64,000 nt of DNA from Glandiceps talaboti (lineage: Eukaryota > Hemichordata > Enteropneusta > Spengelidae): the NCBI RefSeq assembly GCF_964340395.1, contig NC_135558.1, positions 10,772,501 to 10,836,500 of the forward strand. The letters are read 5' to 3'. This document shows positions 34,548 to 46,774 of this stretch, piece after piece. The translations under genes were made by a program, and so were the position numbers. The notes below the pieces were generated by a model. It saw only the letters and a list, made by a program, of their open reading frames with translations. It was not told the origin of the DNA and made no database searches. Position 1 is the stretch's first letter; the number at the start of each line of letters is the position of its first letter.

Positions 34548-37316
34548 ATGTGGATAATCTACAAGTTACATGTTGTACTCCAGCTGGGGTTCCTACTCCT
34601 GACTGTTGGTATTCCTGTGGTCTGCTCAACTGCAACATGTAAGGTGTACAACCACTTATATGTGGAATGTAGTCAGAGAGGATTGGATAGCATCCCTGAC
34701 AATTTACCATCATTTACCACAGTTCTTAACTTCTATGATAATGAGATCACATCTTTACCACCAGGCAGTTTAGCAAGTCTAAAACAACTGGAGTACCTTG
34801 GACTTGGAAACAACAATATAGAAACTCTCCATTCTGGCTCTCTAAGTGGACTTAATCAACTGAAAGAACTGATCATGGGAACCAATTCATTTTCCCATAT
34901 TGAAGCATATGCTTTCAGAGATGTCGCTAAACTAGAAATTCTTGACATGTCTTTCAACTATGATCTCAGAGGAATTCCAGATTTTGTGTTCACTACCCTG
35001 AAAAGGTTAGTTAAACTTAACCTGAGTTATACTGGAATTGATATGTTATCATCATCCTCCTTGCAAGGACTTGTCAATTTACAAGTATTATATCTCAATG
35101 GAAGCTCAATAAATGAAGTGGCAGCTGATACATTTAAAGACCTGAAGAAATTACAAGTAGTAGATTTGACTTATAGTACATTTGTCTGTTTCCCAGGTCA
35201 ATCACTCAAACCTTTGAGAAATATTGCAACACTTTATTTTACAAGCATGGACTTAACGTTTGACAATGGTTGTGGGAACATTGATCTGAGAGACTTTCAA
35301 AAAATAGAAGTAGTTTTTCTTGGTATTAGCAACTTGAATGATTCAAATATACAGAGTATAACATTTGGGGATATCCCACTGCAGAAGTTGGATTTATCAA
35401 GCAACAATTTGAAATGTCCAATTAATGGTACATTTAATGCAGTTCGAGCTTCAAAGCTGGACTTGACTGATAATCCAATCAATGGTGAATGTCTGGAGAA
35501 GTTACTGTACGATCTTGAACATTCTGATGTCAAAAATCTGAGACTGGGGAACAGAAACATAGGAATTTCAGCATTAAGGATCACAAGCACTACTTTCAAA
35601 GGTTTGAGAACATCAAACTTAGAAGAACTGTTTATACAAAATATGTATGCTGAAGAAACCAACTTGTCTGCCGGAGTTTTCCAATGGATGCCATATTTGA
35701 AAACCTTGGAATTAGTTGGAAATCGTCAATTTAAACTTCCTCTACAAATATTCAATGGCTTACATAATTTGAAAACTTTGAGACTACAGTATAATGACTT
35801 TGATGATATTGCACTTGGAGTTTTTAATGATTTGATATCACTGACAACACTGCAAATACAATGGAATACATTTAAAGGTTTGTATACAATGAATGACATT
35901 TTAGAAAATTTACAGAAACTCACTACTTTACAATACCTGTATCTAGATCACAATATCTTACAAGCTGGATTTATTCTATATTCTTTAAGTCACATGACTT
36001 CACTGACAGTGTTGGATATGTCACACATAGGAACAGATGTCCTTTTCTTTCCTCAAAGCATTGGTGTGGAAAAACTTCAAAATCTCCAAGCACTATCAAT
36101 AGATGTTTTTCCCTTGACAGAATATGCTACAAATCCATCACTTAAAGTGTTATCTTTTAACAGTGTATTTGTGACTTTTGGAAGTCTTACACTTTTCTTT
36201 GACAATGCTACAAGTTTACAAACTTTAACCATCGAGAATACACAATTTCAAACCATCCCAAACAATGCAGTCCCTTCTTTAGTATCATTAACACTTAAGT
36301 ATGTCTATTTTACAAACCCAGCTGATCTTTTTGAGTTCATTAATCTATTCCCCAATATGACACAACTGTCTCTGACTGGTGTACAAAGTCTGACAAATAA
36401 ATTCATGGTGGACTTGCTGCCAACATTTTCTCATTTAGAAACACTGACCATTATGAATACAAAAATCAGTGAAATTAATACACAAGCACTGACAAATTTG
36501 CATAATTTATCAACTTTTACATTTGAGGAGAATAACTTAGACTGCTCAAAATGCAAGATGAAGGATTTTGTAGAATGGATGAAAACAGACAGAAAAGTCT
36601 ATGTTGACCCACCCATTATCAAATGTGTAGAGCCGTACAATATGAATGGAAAGTCTGTCTTAACTTTGACCTTTGGATTGGAATGTAATCTAGCATTTAT
36701 GATTGCAGTACCTGTTACTTGTATTTTTGCCTTCTCGGCAATTTTTATTGTATGTTGTGTTTATTTCCGTTGGTATATACGCTACGGTTGTTTCCTCATC
36801 AAACTAAAGCGTGGTGGTTATCAAATCAATGATGAGGAGCAGCCATTGAATATGAGATATGATGCATTTGTTTGTTACAATGAAAATGACAGAGATTGGG
36901 TCATGCAGCAATTAATTCCTCATTTGGAACATATTGATCCACCAAATTTCAAACTCTGTTTACATGAACGTGATTTTATGCCAGGTATTGATATTTTTGA
37001 CAACATTCTTGAAAGTATAGAGACTAGTCACAAAACTATGTTGATACTGTCACCTGGCTTTGCACAAAGTGAGTGGTGTTATTTTGAGATGAGAATGGCT
37101 CAAGATCATTTATTTCGACAGAAGAGAAATCTTCTCCTCCTTGTGTTGTTACATGAAATTCCTGATAATGACATGCCAAGAGTTTTACGAAAGATGTTAC
37201 TGACCCAGAAATATATCAAATGGACTGAAAATGCAGTTGGTCAGAGACTTTTCTGGGAGAAATTAAAAGTTGCATTAAGATCTGACAACAGAGTTAACAG
37301 AGTGGCAAATATTTGA
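34548..37316 (+). CDS. Toll-like receptor E, intronless, 922 aa (most divergent intact copy)
   Basis: Signal peptide, LRRNT, LRRs, single LRRCT (Cys666, 669, 693, 713), TM from about 715, TIR from about 769 with RDFMPG (Pro812) and FW (902-903). It differs more from the others than they do among themselves: VVCSTATCKVYNHLYVEC at the start adds a cysteine next to LRRNT, it carries a LGNRNIGISALRI insert region, and the FVTFGSLTLFF segment is shorter. The juxtamembrane GGYQINDEEQ lacks two residues present elsewhere (GGYQLQVNDEEQ). The TM has AIFIVCCVYF. TIR sequence stays almost the same as in the other copies. The IEAYAFRDV stretch matches the junction sequence in broken copy H. Confidence 0.95.
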   Translation: MWIIYKLHVVLQLGFLLLTVGIPVVCSTATCKVYNHLYVECSQRGLDSIPDNLPSFTTVLNFYDNEITSLPPGSLASLKQLEYLGLGNNNIETLHSGSLSGLNQLKELIMGTNSFSHIEAYAFRDVAKLEILDMSFNYDLRGIPDFVFTTLKRLVKLNLSYTGIDMLSSSSLQGLVNLQVLYLNGSSINEVAADTFKDLKKLQVVDLTYSTFVCFPGQSLKPLRNIATLYFTSMDLTFDNGCGNIDLRDFQKIEVVFLGISNLNDSNIQSITFGDIPLQKLDLSSNNLKCPINGTFNAVRASKLDLTDNPINGECLEKLLYDLEHSDVKNLRLGNRNIGISALRITSTTFKGLRTSNLEELFIQNMYAEETNLSAGVFQWMPYLKTLELVGNRQFKLPLQIFNGLHNLKTLRLQYNDFDDIALGVFNDLISLTTLQIQWNTFKGLYTMNDILENLQKLTTLQYLYLDHNILQAGFILYSLSHMTSLTVLDMSHIGTDVLFFPQSIGVEKLQNLQALSIDVFPLTEYATNPSLKVLSFNSVFVTFGSLTLFFDNATSLQTLTIENTQFQTIPNNAVPSLVSLTLKYVYFTNPADLFEFINLFPNMTQLSLTGVQSLTNKFMVDLLPTFSHLETLTIMNTKISEINTQALTNLHNLSTFTFEENNLDCSKCKMKDFVEWMKTDRKVYVDPPIIKCVEPYNMNGKSVLTLTFGLECNLAFMIAVPVTCIFAFSAIFIVCCVYFRWYIRYGCFLIKLKRGGYQINDEEQPLNMRYDAFVCYNENDRDWVMQQLIPHLEHIDPPNFKLCLHERDFMPGIDIFDNILESIETSHKTMLILSPGFAQSEWCYFEMRMAQDHLFRQKRNLLLLVLLHEIPDNDMPRVLRKMLLTQKYIKWTENAVGQRLFWEKLKVALRSDNRVNRVANI

Positions 37317-38281
37317 GGTTTGAAAAGTGGCATTTTTGTGTTTTCAACATCTAGGGGTGATTTAGACAACATTTTTATGCAAGTATTTATATAGTGTACA
37401 AGACGAACTATGTCAGTTACCTATAATTGATTGATAACTTCACGAAAGACATTCAAGATGTCTTACTTATTTCTGCATTTAATACACTTATATTGATTAC
37501 TGCTATCAACTTAAAGGAAAAGTCCAGCCAGGTTATTCTACCTTCAGTACGCTTGTATTGATTACTGCTATCAACTTACAAATATATGAGCAACTCATAT
37601 ACGAATTAAATAATACCTTGGTAAATTTTTCAATTTTGAAACTTGTAAGGAAGCCCTACTGCACTAAACATTTGGTCAACTTCAACCATCTTGTGGATTT
37701 CCTGCAAGGGTTTATGGGAAACATGTAGATGACATCATATATACCCCAGTTTCATTGGCTTGATATTCTCCATGTATTTGTGAAAGTTATTTGAAATATT
37801 CACATTTTCTTTTTGTTCAGTACCTTCCATGTTTCTGTAGACTGCACTTTAAAAATGTTTTCTGATTGATTGCATTTTATTGTAATATCACTGCAGCACA
37901 AATATCGAATTAATTTTTAAGAACTTGAAAAAATCATCAGTAATTTAGTTGAATTCATTGGATGGACTATTAAGTATTAATATGTATTGTACACACCTTT
38001 TCACTGACACTTTTTTTAAATAGAGATTTTGTTGCAAATAATTCGGCAGCGATTTGGTCAAATTTGATAATAAATAATTTGATAATGGAACACAGTGTCA
38101 CCTATTGTTTGTCTCCTTTGTGTCAGGTTTGAATGAAATCATGATTGCATGTTAGAGGGTATGGCTGTAGAACCTTTGTAATAGCTCCCTTCCTGATGTA
38201 TATCATGTGTAGATATTGATATATCAGCACAAAATGTCAATTATTGACATTCATCCACAACTTAAATGCTAGGGATAGAAT
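37317..38281 (+). other. 3' flank of TLR-E (class 2)
   Basis: No gene. Same class as A and G. AATAAA at 38069-38074 with GT-rich sequence after it. A two-base deletion near 37970 breaks the 61-codon frame that is open in other copies. Confidence 0.5.
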
Positions 38282-39383
38282 CCTTGGTTTCACATTGGTG
38301 CTACCTTATTAGTTGATTTATAAGGGATTCCTAGTACTCCTTGGTTTTCAGGATTCCTAGTATTCCTTGGTTTCACATTGGTGCTACCTTATATTAGTTG
38401 AATCATAAGGGATTCCTAGTACTCCTTGGTTTCACATTGGTGCTACCTTATTAGTTGAATCATAAGGGATTCCTAGTACTCCTTAGTTTTCACATTGGTG
38501 CTACCTTATTAGTTGAAACATAAGGGATTCCTAGTACTCCTTGGTTTCACATTGGTGCTACCTTATTAGTTGAATCATAAGGGATTCCTAGTACTCCTTG
38601 GTTTCACATTGGTGCTACCTTATTAGTTGAATCATAAGGGATTCCTAGTACTCCTTGGTTTCACATTGGTGCTACCTTATTAGTTGAATCATAAGGGATT
38701 CCTAGTATTCCTTGGTTTCACATTGGTGCTACCTTATATTAGTTGAATCATAAGGGATTCCTAGTACTCCTTGGTTTCACATTGGTGCTACCTTATTAGT
38801 TGAATCATAAGGGATTCCTAGTACTCCTTGGTTTTCACATTGGTGCTACCTTATTAGTTGAATCATAAGGGATTCCTAGTATTCCTTGGTTTCACATTGG
38901 TGCTACCTTATATTAGTTGAATCATAAGGGATTCCTAGTACTCCTTGGTTTCACATTGGTGCTACCTTATTAGTTGAATCATAAGAGATTCCTAGTACTC
39001 CTTGGTTTTCACATTGGTGCTACCTTATTAGTTGAATTATAAGGGATTCCTAGTACTCCTTAGTTTTCACATTGGTGCTACCTTATTAGTTGAATCATAA
39101 CAGATTCCTAGTACTCCTTGGTTTTCACATTGGTGCTACCTTATATTAGTTGAATCATAAGAGATTCCTAGTACTCCTTGGTTTCACATTGGTGCTACCT
39201 TATTAGTTGAATTATAAGGGATTCCTAGTACTCCTTGGTTTGCAGGATTCCTAGTACTCCTTAGTTTTCACATTGGTGCTACCTTATTAGTTGAATTATA
39301 AGGGATTCCTAGTACTCCTTGGTTTCACATTGGTGCTACCTTATATTAGTTGAATCATAAGGGATTCCTAGTATTCCTTTGTT
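38282..39383. repeat. 57-bp minisatellite array, E-F spacer (1.1 kb)
   Basis: Mostly full-length units with few partial ones. Variants include GAATTATAAGGG, CATAAGAGATTCC and TTGAAACATAAGGG. Confidence 0.95.
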
Positions 39384-40192
39384 CTGGATCAATTTTTTCT
39401 ATAGCTCTATTAGTCAATTTTTCTCCACTTTTAATGTTTTAGCCTAATCTGAAGTCGGTCTTCAACAATACATAATGTAGTTCAAGATCTGAGGGTAATT
39501 AGTAATTATTCATTTTGATATTAATTGGAAGTTGTTAAATGCAAATGTAATGATAACTCATTATCAATGGAGAATATTCACAAACCTAGGATCATGCACT
39601 ACAGTGTGGTTTAATATGCAAGGAGACCTGCAGGTGCATGTAGTGTAAAATCAAAGGTGATTGTTATTCATTTATGCAAATTATATTCACAAGTTTTGTT
39701 ACCATATGCAAATTTAATGATAACAGCTCATCAATGAAAAGTATTTATTTATTTATATATAAGTATTCATTGATCGCTGATCATACACTGTATATGCCAA
39801 CATATATGTACATCAACAAAGTTTGTACAATATTTGCTCTATAAAGGTTGAATCTTGCGCTCCTAAAATATAATCTACATTGAGTTATGCAAATTACTCC
39901 TCCAAGCAAAAAGCTATATCAACATGATTTAGAAGACACACGTCCTTTGTCATCATCAATGTATCTACCAAATAATTAATTATATGAAAATTACAGAATT
40001 CATTAACATATTGCCTAATTACTGAAAATCATTATTTATGTAAATGCATTATCTATATTCATTTCATGTTTACTATAAAAATCTAATCAGTTTCAGCTAT
40101 TACCCCAAAGTACCAACTTGCACCAAATTTCATGTGAATTGCGATATCTCTCTCTGGGAAAATGACATAGATAGACACACATACACCAACGC

Positions 40193-40225
<33 letters not shown>

Positions 40226-40590
40226 GAACCATTTCAAAATATTCCTTCATAACAGATAATCAGTCATAGTAAATTGTGACCATCCCGATTTCATTTTCTT
40301 AAATGTGGCCCTTCACTAAGAAATAATTTGTAACACCTAACCCCCCCCCCCCCATTCTGACATCTCTCCACCATTTTGTATATACTGCAATCTCTTGTAT
40401 CATTGTTTTATTTAAACTGTTTGTTTAAGATATATGTACATGATAGTTGATAGTATGACTTTGATTTGATATAAACAATTCAAAGAGCTACCTAAATTTT
40501 GAAGTTAACAAAGTTACCAATGTTTTTAGTTGTCATACATATAAACAAAAACCCACCATACACCAGGAAGTAAAATATACATGTATACCA
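39384..40590. other. Upstream spacer of TLR-F
   Basis: Non-coding, closest to the spacer before H (GGAGACCTGCAGGTGCATG and GAGTTATGCAAATTACTCC forms). Holds (GACA)n at 40195-40225 and a poly-C tract near 40340. Confidence 0.6.
40195..40225. repeat. (GACA)n microsatellite before TLR-F
   Basis: About 30 bp of GACA units. Confidence 0.9.
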
Positions 40591-40861
40591 ACCGGAAGTA
40601 AAGAAAATGAAAGTTCAGAAAGGGTTCACATATTAATACGAAAATCTATGTGAGAGTCATTGATACAACTAGTCAGATTATGAAAACAACTAATGATGTC
40701 ATTGTTTCACAAAGGAAGTTACTGGAGTACAGCTCTGTTCAGTTCAGTATACACTTAGTTCAGTTAAAACTGTGGACTACACAAGTAAGGAATACAAGAT
40801 CCGGGAGATTTCTTTTCACACAGCCTGTCTTCTTTTGATGCCAAATAACCAACTTGACAAG
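40591..40861 (+). promoter_or_regulatory. Conserved upstream block with ETS-, ISRE- and bZIP-like sites, TLR-F
   Basis: ACCGGAAGT at 40591-40599, GAAAATGAAAG at 40603-40613 and TGATGTCA at 40694-40701, which is 168 bases before the ATG. Confidence 0.45.
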
Positions 40862-43651
40862 ATGTGGATAATCTACAAGTTACATGTTGTACTCCAGCTG
40901 GAGATCCTACTCCTGACTGTTGATATTCCTGTGGTCTCTTCAGATGTAACATGTAAGGTGTACAACCAGTCATATGTTGACTGTAGTTGGAGAGAATTGG
41001 ATAGCATCCCTGACAATTTACCAAAATTTGCCATACATCTTAACTTGTATGGTAATGAGGTTGTATCTTTACCACCAGGCAGTTTAGCAAGTCTAAAACA
41101 ACTGGAGTACCTTAGACTTCAAAGCAACAATATAGAAACCCTTCCTTCTGGCTGTCTACGAGGTCTTCATCAACTGAAAGTACTGATCATGGCAGACAAT
41201 TCTATTTCCTATATTGAAACAAATGCTTTCAGAGATGTCCCTAAACTAGAAATTCTTGACATGTCTTTCAACTATGACCTCAGAGGAATTCCGGATTTTG
41301 TGTTCACTTCCCTGAAAAACTTGGTTACACTTGACCTGAGTCATACTGGAATTGAAATTTTGTCATCTACATCCTTGAAAGGACTTGTCAATTTACGAGA
41401 ATTATATCTTGCTAGAAGTCCAATAACTGAAGTGGCAGATGATACATTTCAAGACCAGAAGAAATTAAGAATATTAGAGATGCTTGGTCACAACATAGTC
41501 TGTTTTCCAGGTCAATCACTCAAACCTTTGAGAAATATTGAAACACTCCTTTTCTCAGCCATGGATATAGCATTTGATAGTGATTGTGGGGACATTGATC
41601 TGAGAGACTTTCAAAAACTAGAAGTAGTTTCTCTTGATTCTATCAACATGAATGATTCAAATATACAGAGTATAACATTTGGGGATATCCAACTGCAGAA
41701 GTTGGATTTATCAAACAATACTTTGAAATGTCCAATTAATGGTACATTTAATGCATTTAGAGCTACAAAGCTGAACTTACATGATAATCTAATCAATGGT
41801 GAATGTCTGGAGAAGTTACTGTATGACCTTGAACATTCTGATGTCAAATTTCTGTATTTGGGGAACACAAGACGAGAATTAGCAGTAAGAACCACAAGCA
41901 CTACTTTCAGAGGTTTAAGGACATCAAAGTTAGAAGAACTGTTGATACTAAACATGTATGTTGAAGAAACCATCTTGTCTGCAGGAATTTTCCAATGGAT
42001 GCCATATTTGAAAACCCTAAAAATAAATAGGAGTCGTCAATTAAAACTTCCAAGGAAAATCTTCAATGGATTACAAAATTTGAAAACTTTGGCAATACAT
42101 AATAATGACATTGATGACATTGCACTTGGAGTTTTTAATGATTTGACATCACTGACAACACTGCAAATACGGTGGAATATCTTTAAAGGTTCGTATACTA
42201 TGAATGACATTTTAGAAAATTTACAGAATCTCACTACTTTACAATACCTGTATTTAGATAACAACTACATACAAGGTGGAGATCTTTCATATTCTTTAAG
42301 TCACATGACTTCTTTGATAGAGTTACATATGTCGGACAAAAGTGGAAATGTATTGTTTTCTCCTCAAAGCATTGGTGTGGAAAAACTTCAAAATCTCCAA
42401 GCACTGTCAATAATTCTTTATCCTTGGGAAGAATTTGCTCCGAATCCATCACTTAAAAAGTTTTCTTTGACCAGCATGATACAAACAGCTGTTCGTTCAA
42501 AATTTACAAAAGGTTTTACACTTTTTTTTGACATTACAACAAGTTTGCAAACTTTAACTATCGACAATATACTATTTGAAACCATTCCAAACAATTCAGT
42601 CCCTTCTTTAGAATCATTAACACTTAAGGATGTCTATTTTAGAAACCCAGCTGATGTTTTTGAGTTCATTAATCTATTCCCCAATATAAAAGAACTGTCT
42701 CTGACAGGTGTAGAAGGTCTGACAAATAAATTCATGGTGGACTTGCTGCCAACATTTTCTCATTTAGAAACACTGATCATTATGAATACAGAGATCAGTG
42801 AAATTAATGCACAAGCACTGACAAATTTAATTAATCTGACAAAGTTTGCTTTTGAGGATAATCACTTAGACTGCTCCTCATGCAACATGAAGGAATTTGT
42901 AGAATGGATGAAAACTGACACAAAAGTCTATGTTGAACCATCCATTATCAAATGTGTAGAGCCGTACAATATGAATGGAAAGTCTGTGTTAACTATGACC
43001 TTTGGATGGGAATGTAATCTAGCATTTATGATTGCAGTACCTGTTACTTGTATTTTTGCCTTCTCAGCAATTTGTATTGGACTTTGTGTTCATTTTCGTT
43101 GGTATATACGCTATGGTTGTTTCCTCATCAAACTAAAACGTGGTGGTTACCAACTCCAAGTAAATGATGAGGAGCAGCCATTGAATATCAGATATGATGC
43201 ATTTGTTTGTTACAATGAAAATGACAGAGATTGGGTCATGCAGCAATTACTTCCTCATTTGGAAAATATTGATCCACCTAATTTCAAACTCTGTTTGCAT
43301 GAACGTGATTTTATGCCAGGTATTGATATTTTTGACAACATTCTTGAAAGTATAGAGACTAGTCACAAAACTATGTTGATACTGTCACCTGGATTTGCAC
43401 AAAGTGAGTGGTGTTATTTTGAGATGAGAATGGCTCAAGATCATTTATTTCAACAGAAGAGAAATCTTCTCCTCCTTGTGTTGTTACATGAAATTCCTGA
43501 TAATGACATGCCAAGAGTTTTACGAAAGATGTTATTGACCCAGAAATATATCAAATGGACTGAAAATGCAGTTGGTCAGAGACTTTTCTGGGAGAAATTA
43601 AAAGTTGCGATAAGATCTGACAACAGAGTTAACAGAGTGGCAAATATTTGA
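40862..43651 (+). CDS. Toll-like receptor F, intronless, 929 aa (A/B mosaic)
   Basis: Domain positions are the same as in A (LRRCT Cys671, 674, 698, 718; TIR from about 776; Pro819; FW 909-910). From the start to about residue 595 it follows A with scattered changes, including the shared segments LKINRSRQLKLPRKIFNG and AIHNNDIDDIALGVFND. From the NPADVFEF region (about 42650) onward it follows B: KELSLTGVEGL, NTEISEINAQALTNLINLTK and CSSCNMKEFVEW. The TIR has the unusual LFQQKRN and KVAIRSD variants. The reading frame continues upstream of the ATG through GTG-led codons, but no other upstream ATG is shared with the other copies, so MWIIYKLH is used. Confidence 0.95.
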   Translation: MWIIYKLHVVLQLEILLLTVDIPVVSSDVTCKVYNQSYVDCSWRELDSIPDNLPKFAIHLNLYGNEVVSLPPGSLASLKQLEYLRLQSNNIETLPSGCLRGLHQLKVLIMADNSISYIETNAFRDVPKLEILDMSFNYDLRGIPDFVFTSLKNLVTLDLSHTGIEILSSTSLKGLVNLRELYLARSPITEVADDTFQDQKKLRILEMLGHNIVCFPGQSLKPLRNIETLLFSAMDIAFDSDCGDIDLRDFQKLEVVSLDSINMNDSNIQSITFGDIQLQKLDLSNNTLKCPINGTFNAFRATKLNLHDNLINGECLEKLLYDLEHSDVKFLYLGNTRRELAVRTTSTTFRGLRTSKLEELLILNMYVEETILSAGIFQWMPYLKTLKINRSRQLKLPRKIFNGLQNLKTLAIHNNDIDDIALGVFNDLTSLTTLQIRWNIFKGSYTMNDILENLQNLTTLQYLYLDNNYIQGGDLSYSLSHMTSLIELHMSDKSGNVLFSPQSIGVEKLQNLQALSIILYPWEEFAPNPSLKKFSLTSMIQTAVRSKFTKGFTLFFDITTSLQTLTIDNILFETIPNNSVPSLESLTLKDVYFRNPADVFEFINLFPNIKELSLTGVEGLTNKFMVDLLPTFSHLETLIIMNTEISEINAQALTNLINLTKFAFEDNHLDCSSCNMKEFVEWMKTDTKVYVEPSIIKCVEPYNMNGKSVLTMTFGWECNLAFMIAVPVTCIFAFSAICIGLCVHFRWYIRYGCFLIKLKRGGYQLQVNDEEQPLNIRYDAFVCYNENDRDWVMQQLLPHLENIDPPNFKLCLHERDFMPGIDIFDNILESIETSHKTMLILSPGFAQSEWCYFEMRMAQDHLFQQKRNLLLLVLLHEIPDNDMPRVLRKMLLTQKYIKWTENAVGQRLFWEKLKVAIRSDNRVNRVANI

Positions 43652-44619
43652 GATTTGAAAAGTGTCATTTTTGCCTGTTCAACATCTAGGGGTGATTTAG
43701 ACAACATTTTTATGCAAGTCATTATACTGTGTACAAGACGAACTATGTCAGTTACCTATAATTGATTGATAACTTCATGAAAGACATTCAAGATGTCTGA
43801 CTTATTTCTGCATTTAATACACTTATATTGATTACTGCTATCAACTTAAAGGGAAAGTCCAGCCAGGTTTTTTCTACCTTCAGTACGCTTGTATTGATTT
43901 CTGCTATCAACTTACAAATATATGAGCACCTCATATATGATTTGGGTGATAAAATAATACCTTGGTAAATTTTTCAATTTTGCAACTTGTAAAGAAGCCC
44001 TACTGCACCTCAAACATCTTGTGGATTTCCTGCAAGGGTTTATGGGAAACATGTAGATGACATCATATATACCCCAGTTTCATTGGCTTGATATTCTCCG
44101 TGTATTTGTGAAAGTTATTTGAAATATTCACATTTTGTTTTTGTTCAGTACCTTCCATGTTTCTGTAGACTGAGTTGAGAGACTTCAAAGATGTTTCTGA
44201 TTGATTGTATTCTATCTGTAATATCACTGCAGCACAAATATCGAATTAATTTTTAAGAACTTGAAAAAATCATCAGTAATTTAGTTGAATTCATTGGATG
44301 GACTATTACAAGTATTAATATGTACTGTACACACCTTTTCACTGACACTTTTTTTAAATAGAGATTTTGTTGCAAATAAATCGGCAGCGATTTGGTCAAA
44401 TTTGATAATAAATAATTTGATAATGGAACACAGTGTCACCTATTGTTTGTCTCCTTTGTGTCAGGTTTGAATGAAATCATGATTGCATGTTAGAGGGTAT
44501 GGCTGTAGAACCTTTGTAATAGCTCCCTTCCTGATGTATATCATGTGTAGATATTGATATATCAGCACAAAATGTCAATTATTGCCATTCATCCACAACT
44601 TAAATGCCAGGGATACAAT
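43652..44619 (+). other. 3' flank of TLR-F (class 3)
   Basis: No gene. Shares the GACTGAGTTGAGA and TATCTGTAATATCACTGCAG forms with D. AATAAA at 44407-44412. Confidence 0.5.
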
Positions 44620-45222
44620 CCTTGGTTTCACATTGGTGCTACCTTATTAGTTGAATCATAAGGGATTCCTAGTACTCCTTGGTTTCACATTGGTGCTACC
44701 TTATTAGTTGAATCATAAGGGATTCCTAGTACTCCTTGGTTTTCAGGATTCCTAGTACTCCTTGGTTTTCACATTGGTGCTACCTTATTAGTTGAATCAT
44801 AAGGGATTCCTAGTACTCCTTGGTTTCACATTGGTGTTACCTTATTAGTTGAATTATAAGGAATTCCTAGTACTCCTTGGTTTTCACATTGGTGCTACCT
44901 TATTAGTTGAATCATAAGGGATTCCTAGTACTCCTTGGTTTCACATTGGTGCTACCTTATTAGTTGAATTATAAGGGATTCCTAGTACTCCTTGGTTTTC
45001 AGGATTCCTAGTACTCCTTGGTTTTCACATTGGTGCTACCTTATTAGTTGAATTATAAGGGATTCCTAGTACTCCTTGGTTTTCACATTGGTGTTACCTT
45101 ATTAGTTGAATCATAAGGGATTCCTAGTACTCCTTGGTTTTCAGGATTCCTAGTACTCCTTGGTTTTCACATTGGTGCTACCTTATTAGTTGAATCATAA
45201 GGGATTCCTAGTATTCCTTTGT
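44620..45222. repeat. 57-bp minisatellite array, F-G spacer
   Basis: About 600 bp, alternating full units with the 26-bp partial unit. Variants GGTGTTACC and AAGGAATTCC occur. Confidence 0.95.
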
Positions 45223-46074
45223 TCTGGATCAATTTTTTCTATAGCTCTGTCAGTCAATTGTTTTCTATTACTAATGTTTTACCCTAATCTGAAGCCAGTC
45301 TTCAACAACACATAATGTAGTTCAAGATCTGAGGGTAATCAGTAATTATTCATTTTCATTTTATTCATTTGTTGTTATATGCAAATGTAATGATAACTCA
45401 TTATCAGTGGAGAATATTCACAAACCTAGGATCATGTACTATAGTATGGTTTAATATGCAAGGAGATCTGTAGACACCTACATGTAGTGTACAATCAAAG
45501 GTGATTGTTATTCATTTATGCAAATTATATTCACAAGTTTTGATACTGTGTGCAAATTTAATGATAACAGCTCATTATCAATGAAAAGTATTTATTTATT
45601 AAATTATTTATTTATATATAAGTATTCATTGATCTCTCTGATCATACACTGTATATGCCAACATATATGTACATCAACAAAGTTTGTACAATATTTGCTC
45701 TTTGTAATCTATATAGATATAACATTTTATAAAGGTTGAACCTTGCATTCCTAAAATATAGTCGACAAGTAATTATGCAAATTACTCCTTCAAGCAAAAA
45801 GTTACATCAACATGATTTAGAAGACACATGCTTTGTCATCATCAATGAATCTACCAAATAATTAATTATATGAAAATTACAGAATTCATTAACATATTGC
45901 CTAATTACTGTAAATCATTATTTATGTAAATGTATTATCTATATTCATTTCATGTTTACTATAAAAATCTAATCAGTTTCAGCTATTACCCCAAAGTACC
46001 AACTTGCACCAAATTTCATTTGAATTGATATCGCTTTGAGGAAATGACATAGAAAGACACACATACACCAACAC

Positions 46075-46119
<45 letters not shown>

Positions 46120-46496
46120 GAACATTTCAAAATATTCCTTCATAACAGATAATCAGTCTTAGTAAAATGTGACCATCCCCTGATTTCATTTTCTTAAATG
46201 TGGCCCTTTGCTAAAAAATAATTTGTAACACCTAACCCCCCCCCCCCCCCCTCCCATTCTGACTTACCTCCACCATTTTGGAAATACTGAAGTCTCTTGT
46301 ACCACTAGTATTATATTTAAACTGTTTGTTTATGATATCTGTACATGATTGTTGATAGTATGACTTTGATTTGATATAAACAATTCAAAAAGCAGCCTAA
46401 ATTTTGAAGTTAACAAAGTTTAATATCATTGTTTTTAGTTATCCTACACATAAACAAACCATCGTACCCCAGGAAGTAAAAGATACATGTATACCA
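45223..46496. other. Upstream spacer of TLR-G
   Basis: Non-coding, nearly identical to the spacers before C and D. Holds (GACA)n at 46075-46120 and the longest poly-C tract, near 46236-46251. Confidence 0.6.
46075..46120. repeat. (GACA)n microsatellite before TLR-G
   Basis: About 46 bp of GACA units. Confidence 0.9.
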
Positions 46497-46774
46497 ACCG
46501 GAAGTAAAGAAAATGAAAGTTCAAAAAGGGTTCACATATTAATATGAAAAGCTATGTGAGTGTCATTGATACAATTAGTCAGATTGTGTAAACACCCATC
46601 CCAATGATGTCAATGTTTCACAAAGGAAGTTACTGGAATACAGTTCTGCTCAGTTCAGTATACACGTAGTTCAGTTAAAACTGTGGACTACAGAAGTAAG
46701 GAATACAAGATCTGGGAGATTTCTTTTCACACAGCCTGTGTTCTCTTTTGATGCCAAACAACCAATGTGACAAG
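46497..46774 (+). promoter_or_regulatory. Conserved upstream block with ETS-, ISRE- and bZIP-like sites, TLR-G
   Basis: ACCGGAAGT at 46497-46505, GAAAATGAAAG at 46509-46519 and TGATGTCA at 46605-46612, 170 bases before the ATG. Confidence 0.45.

Noticed and set aside
40772-40861. N-terminal extension of TLR-F upstream of MWIIYKLH
   Set aside because: The extension begins at GTG and is merely an open upstream frame; the other copies are not open there, and copy I has a stop between the upstream ATG and MWIIYKLH.
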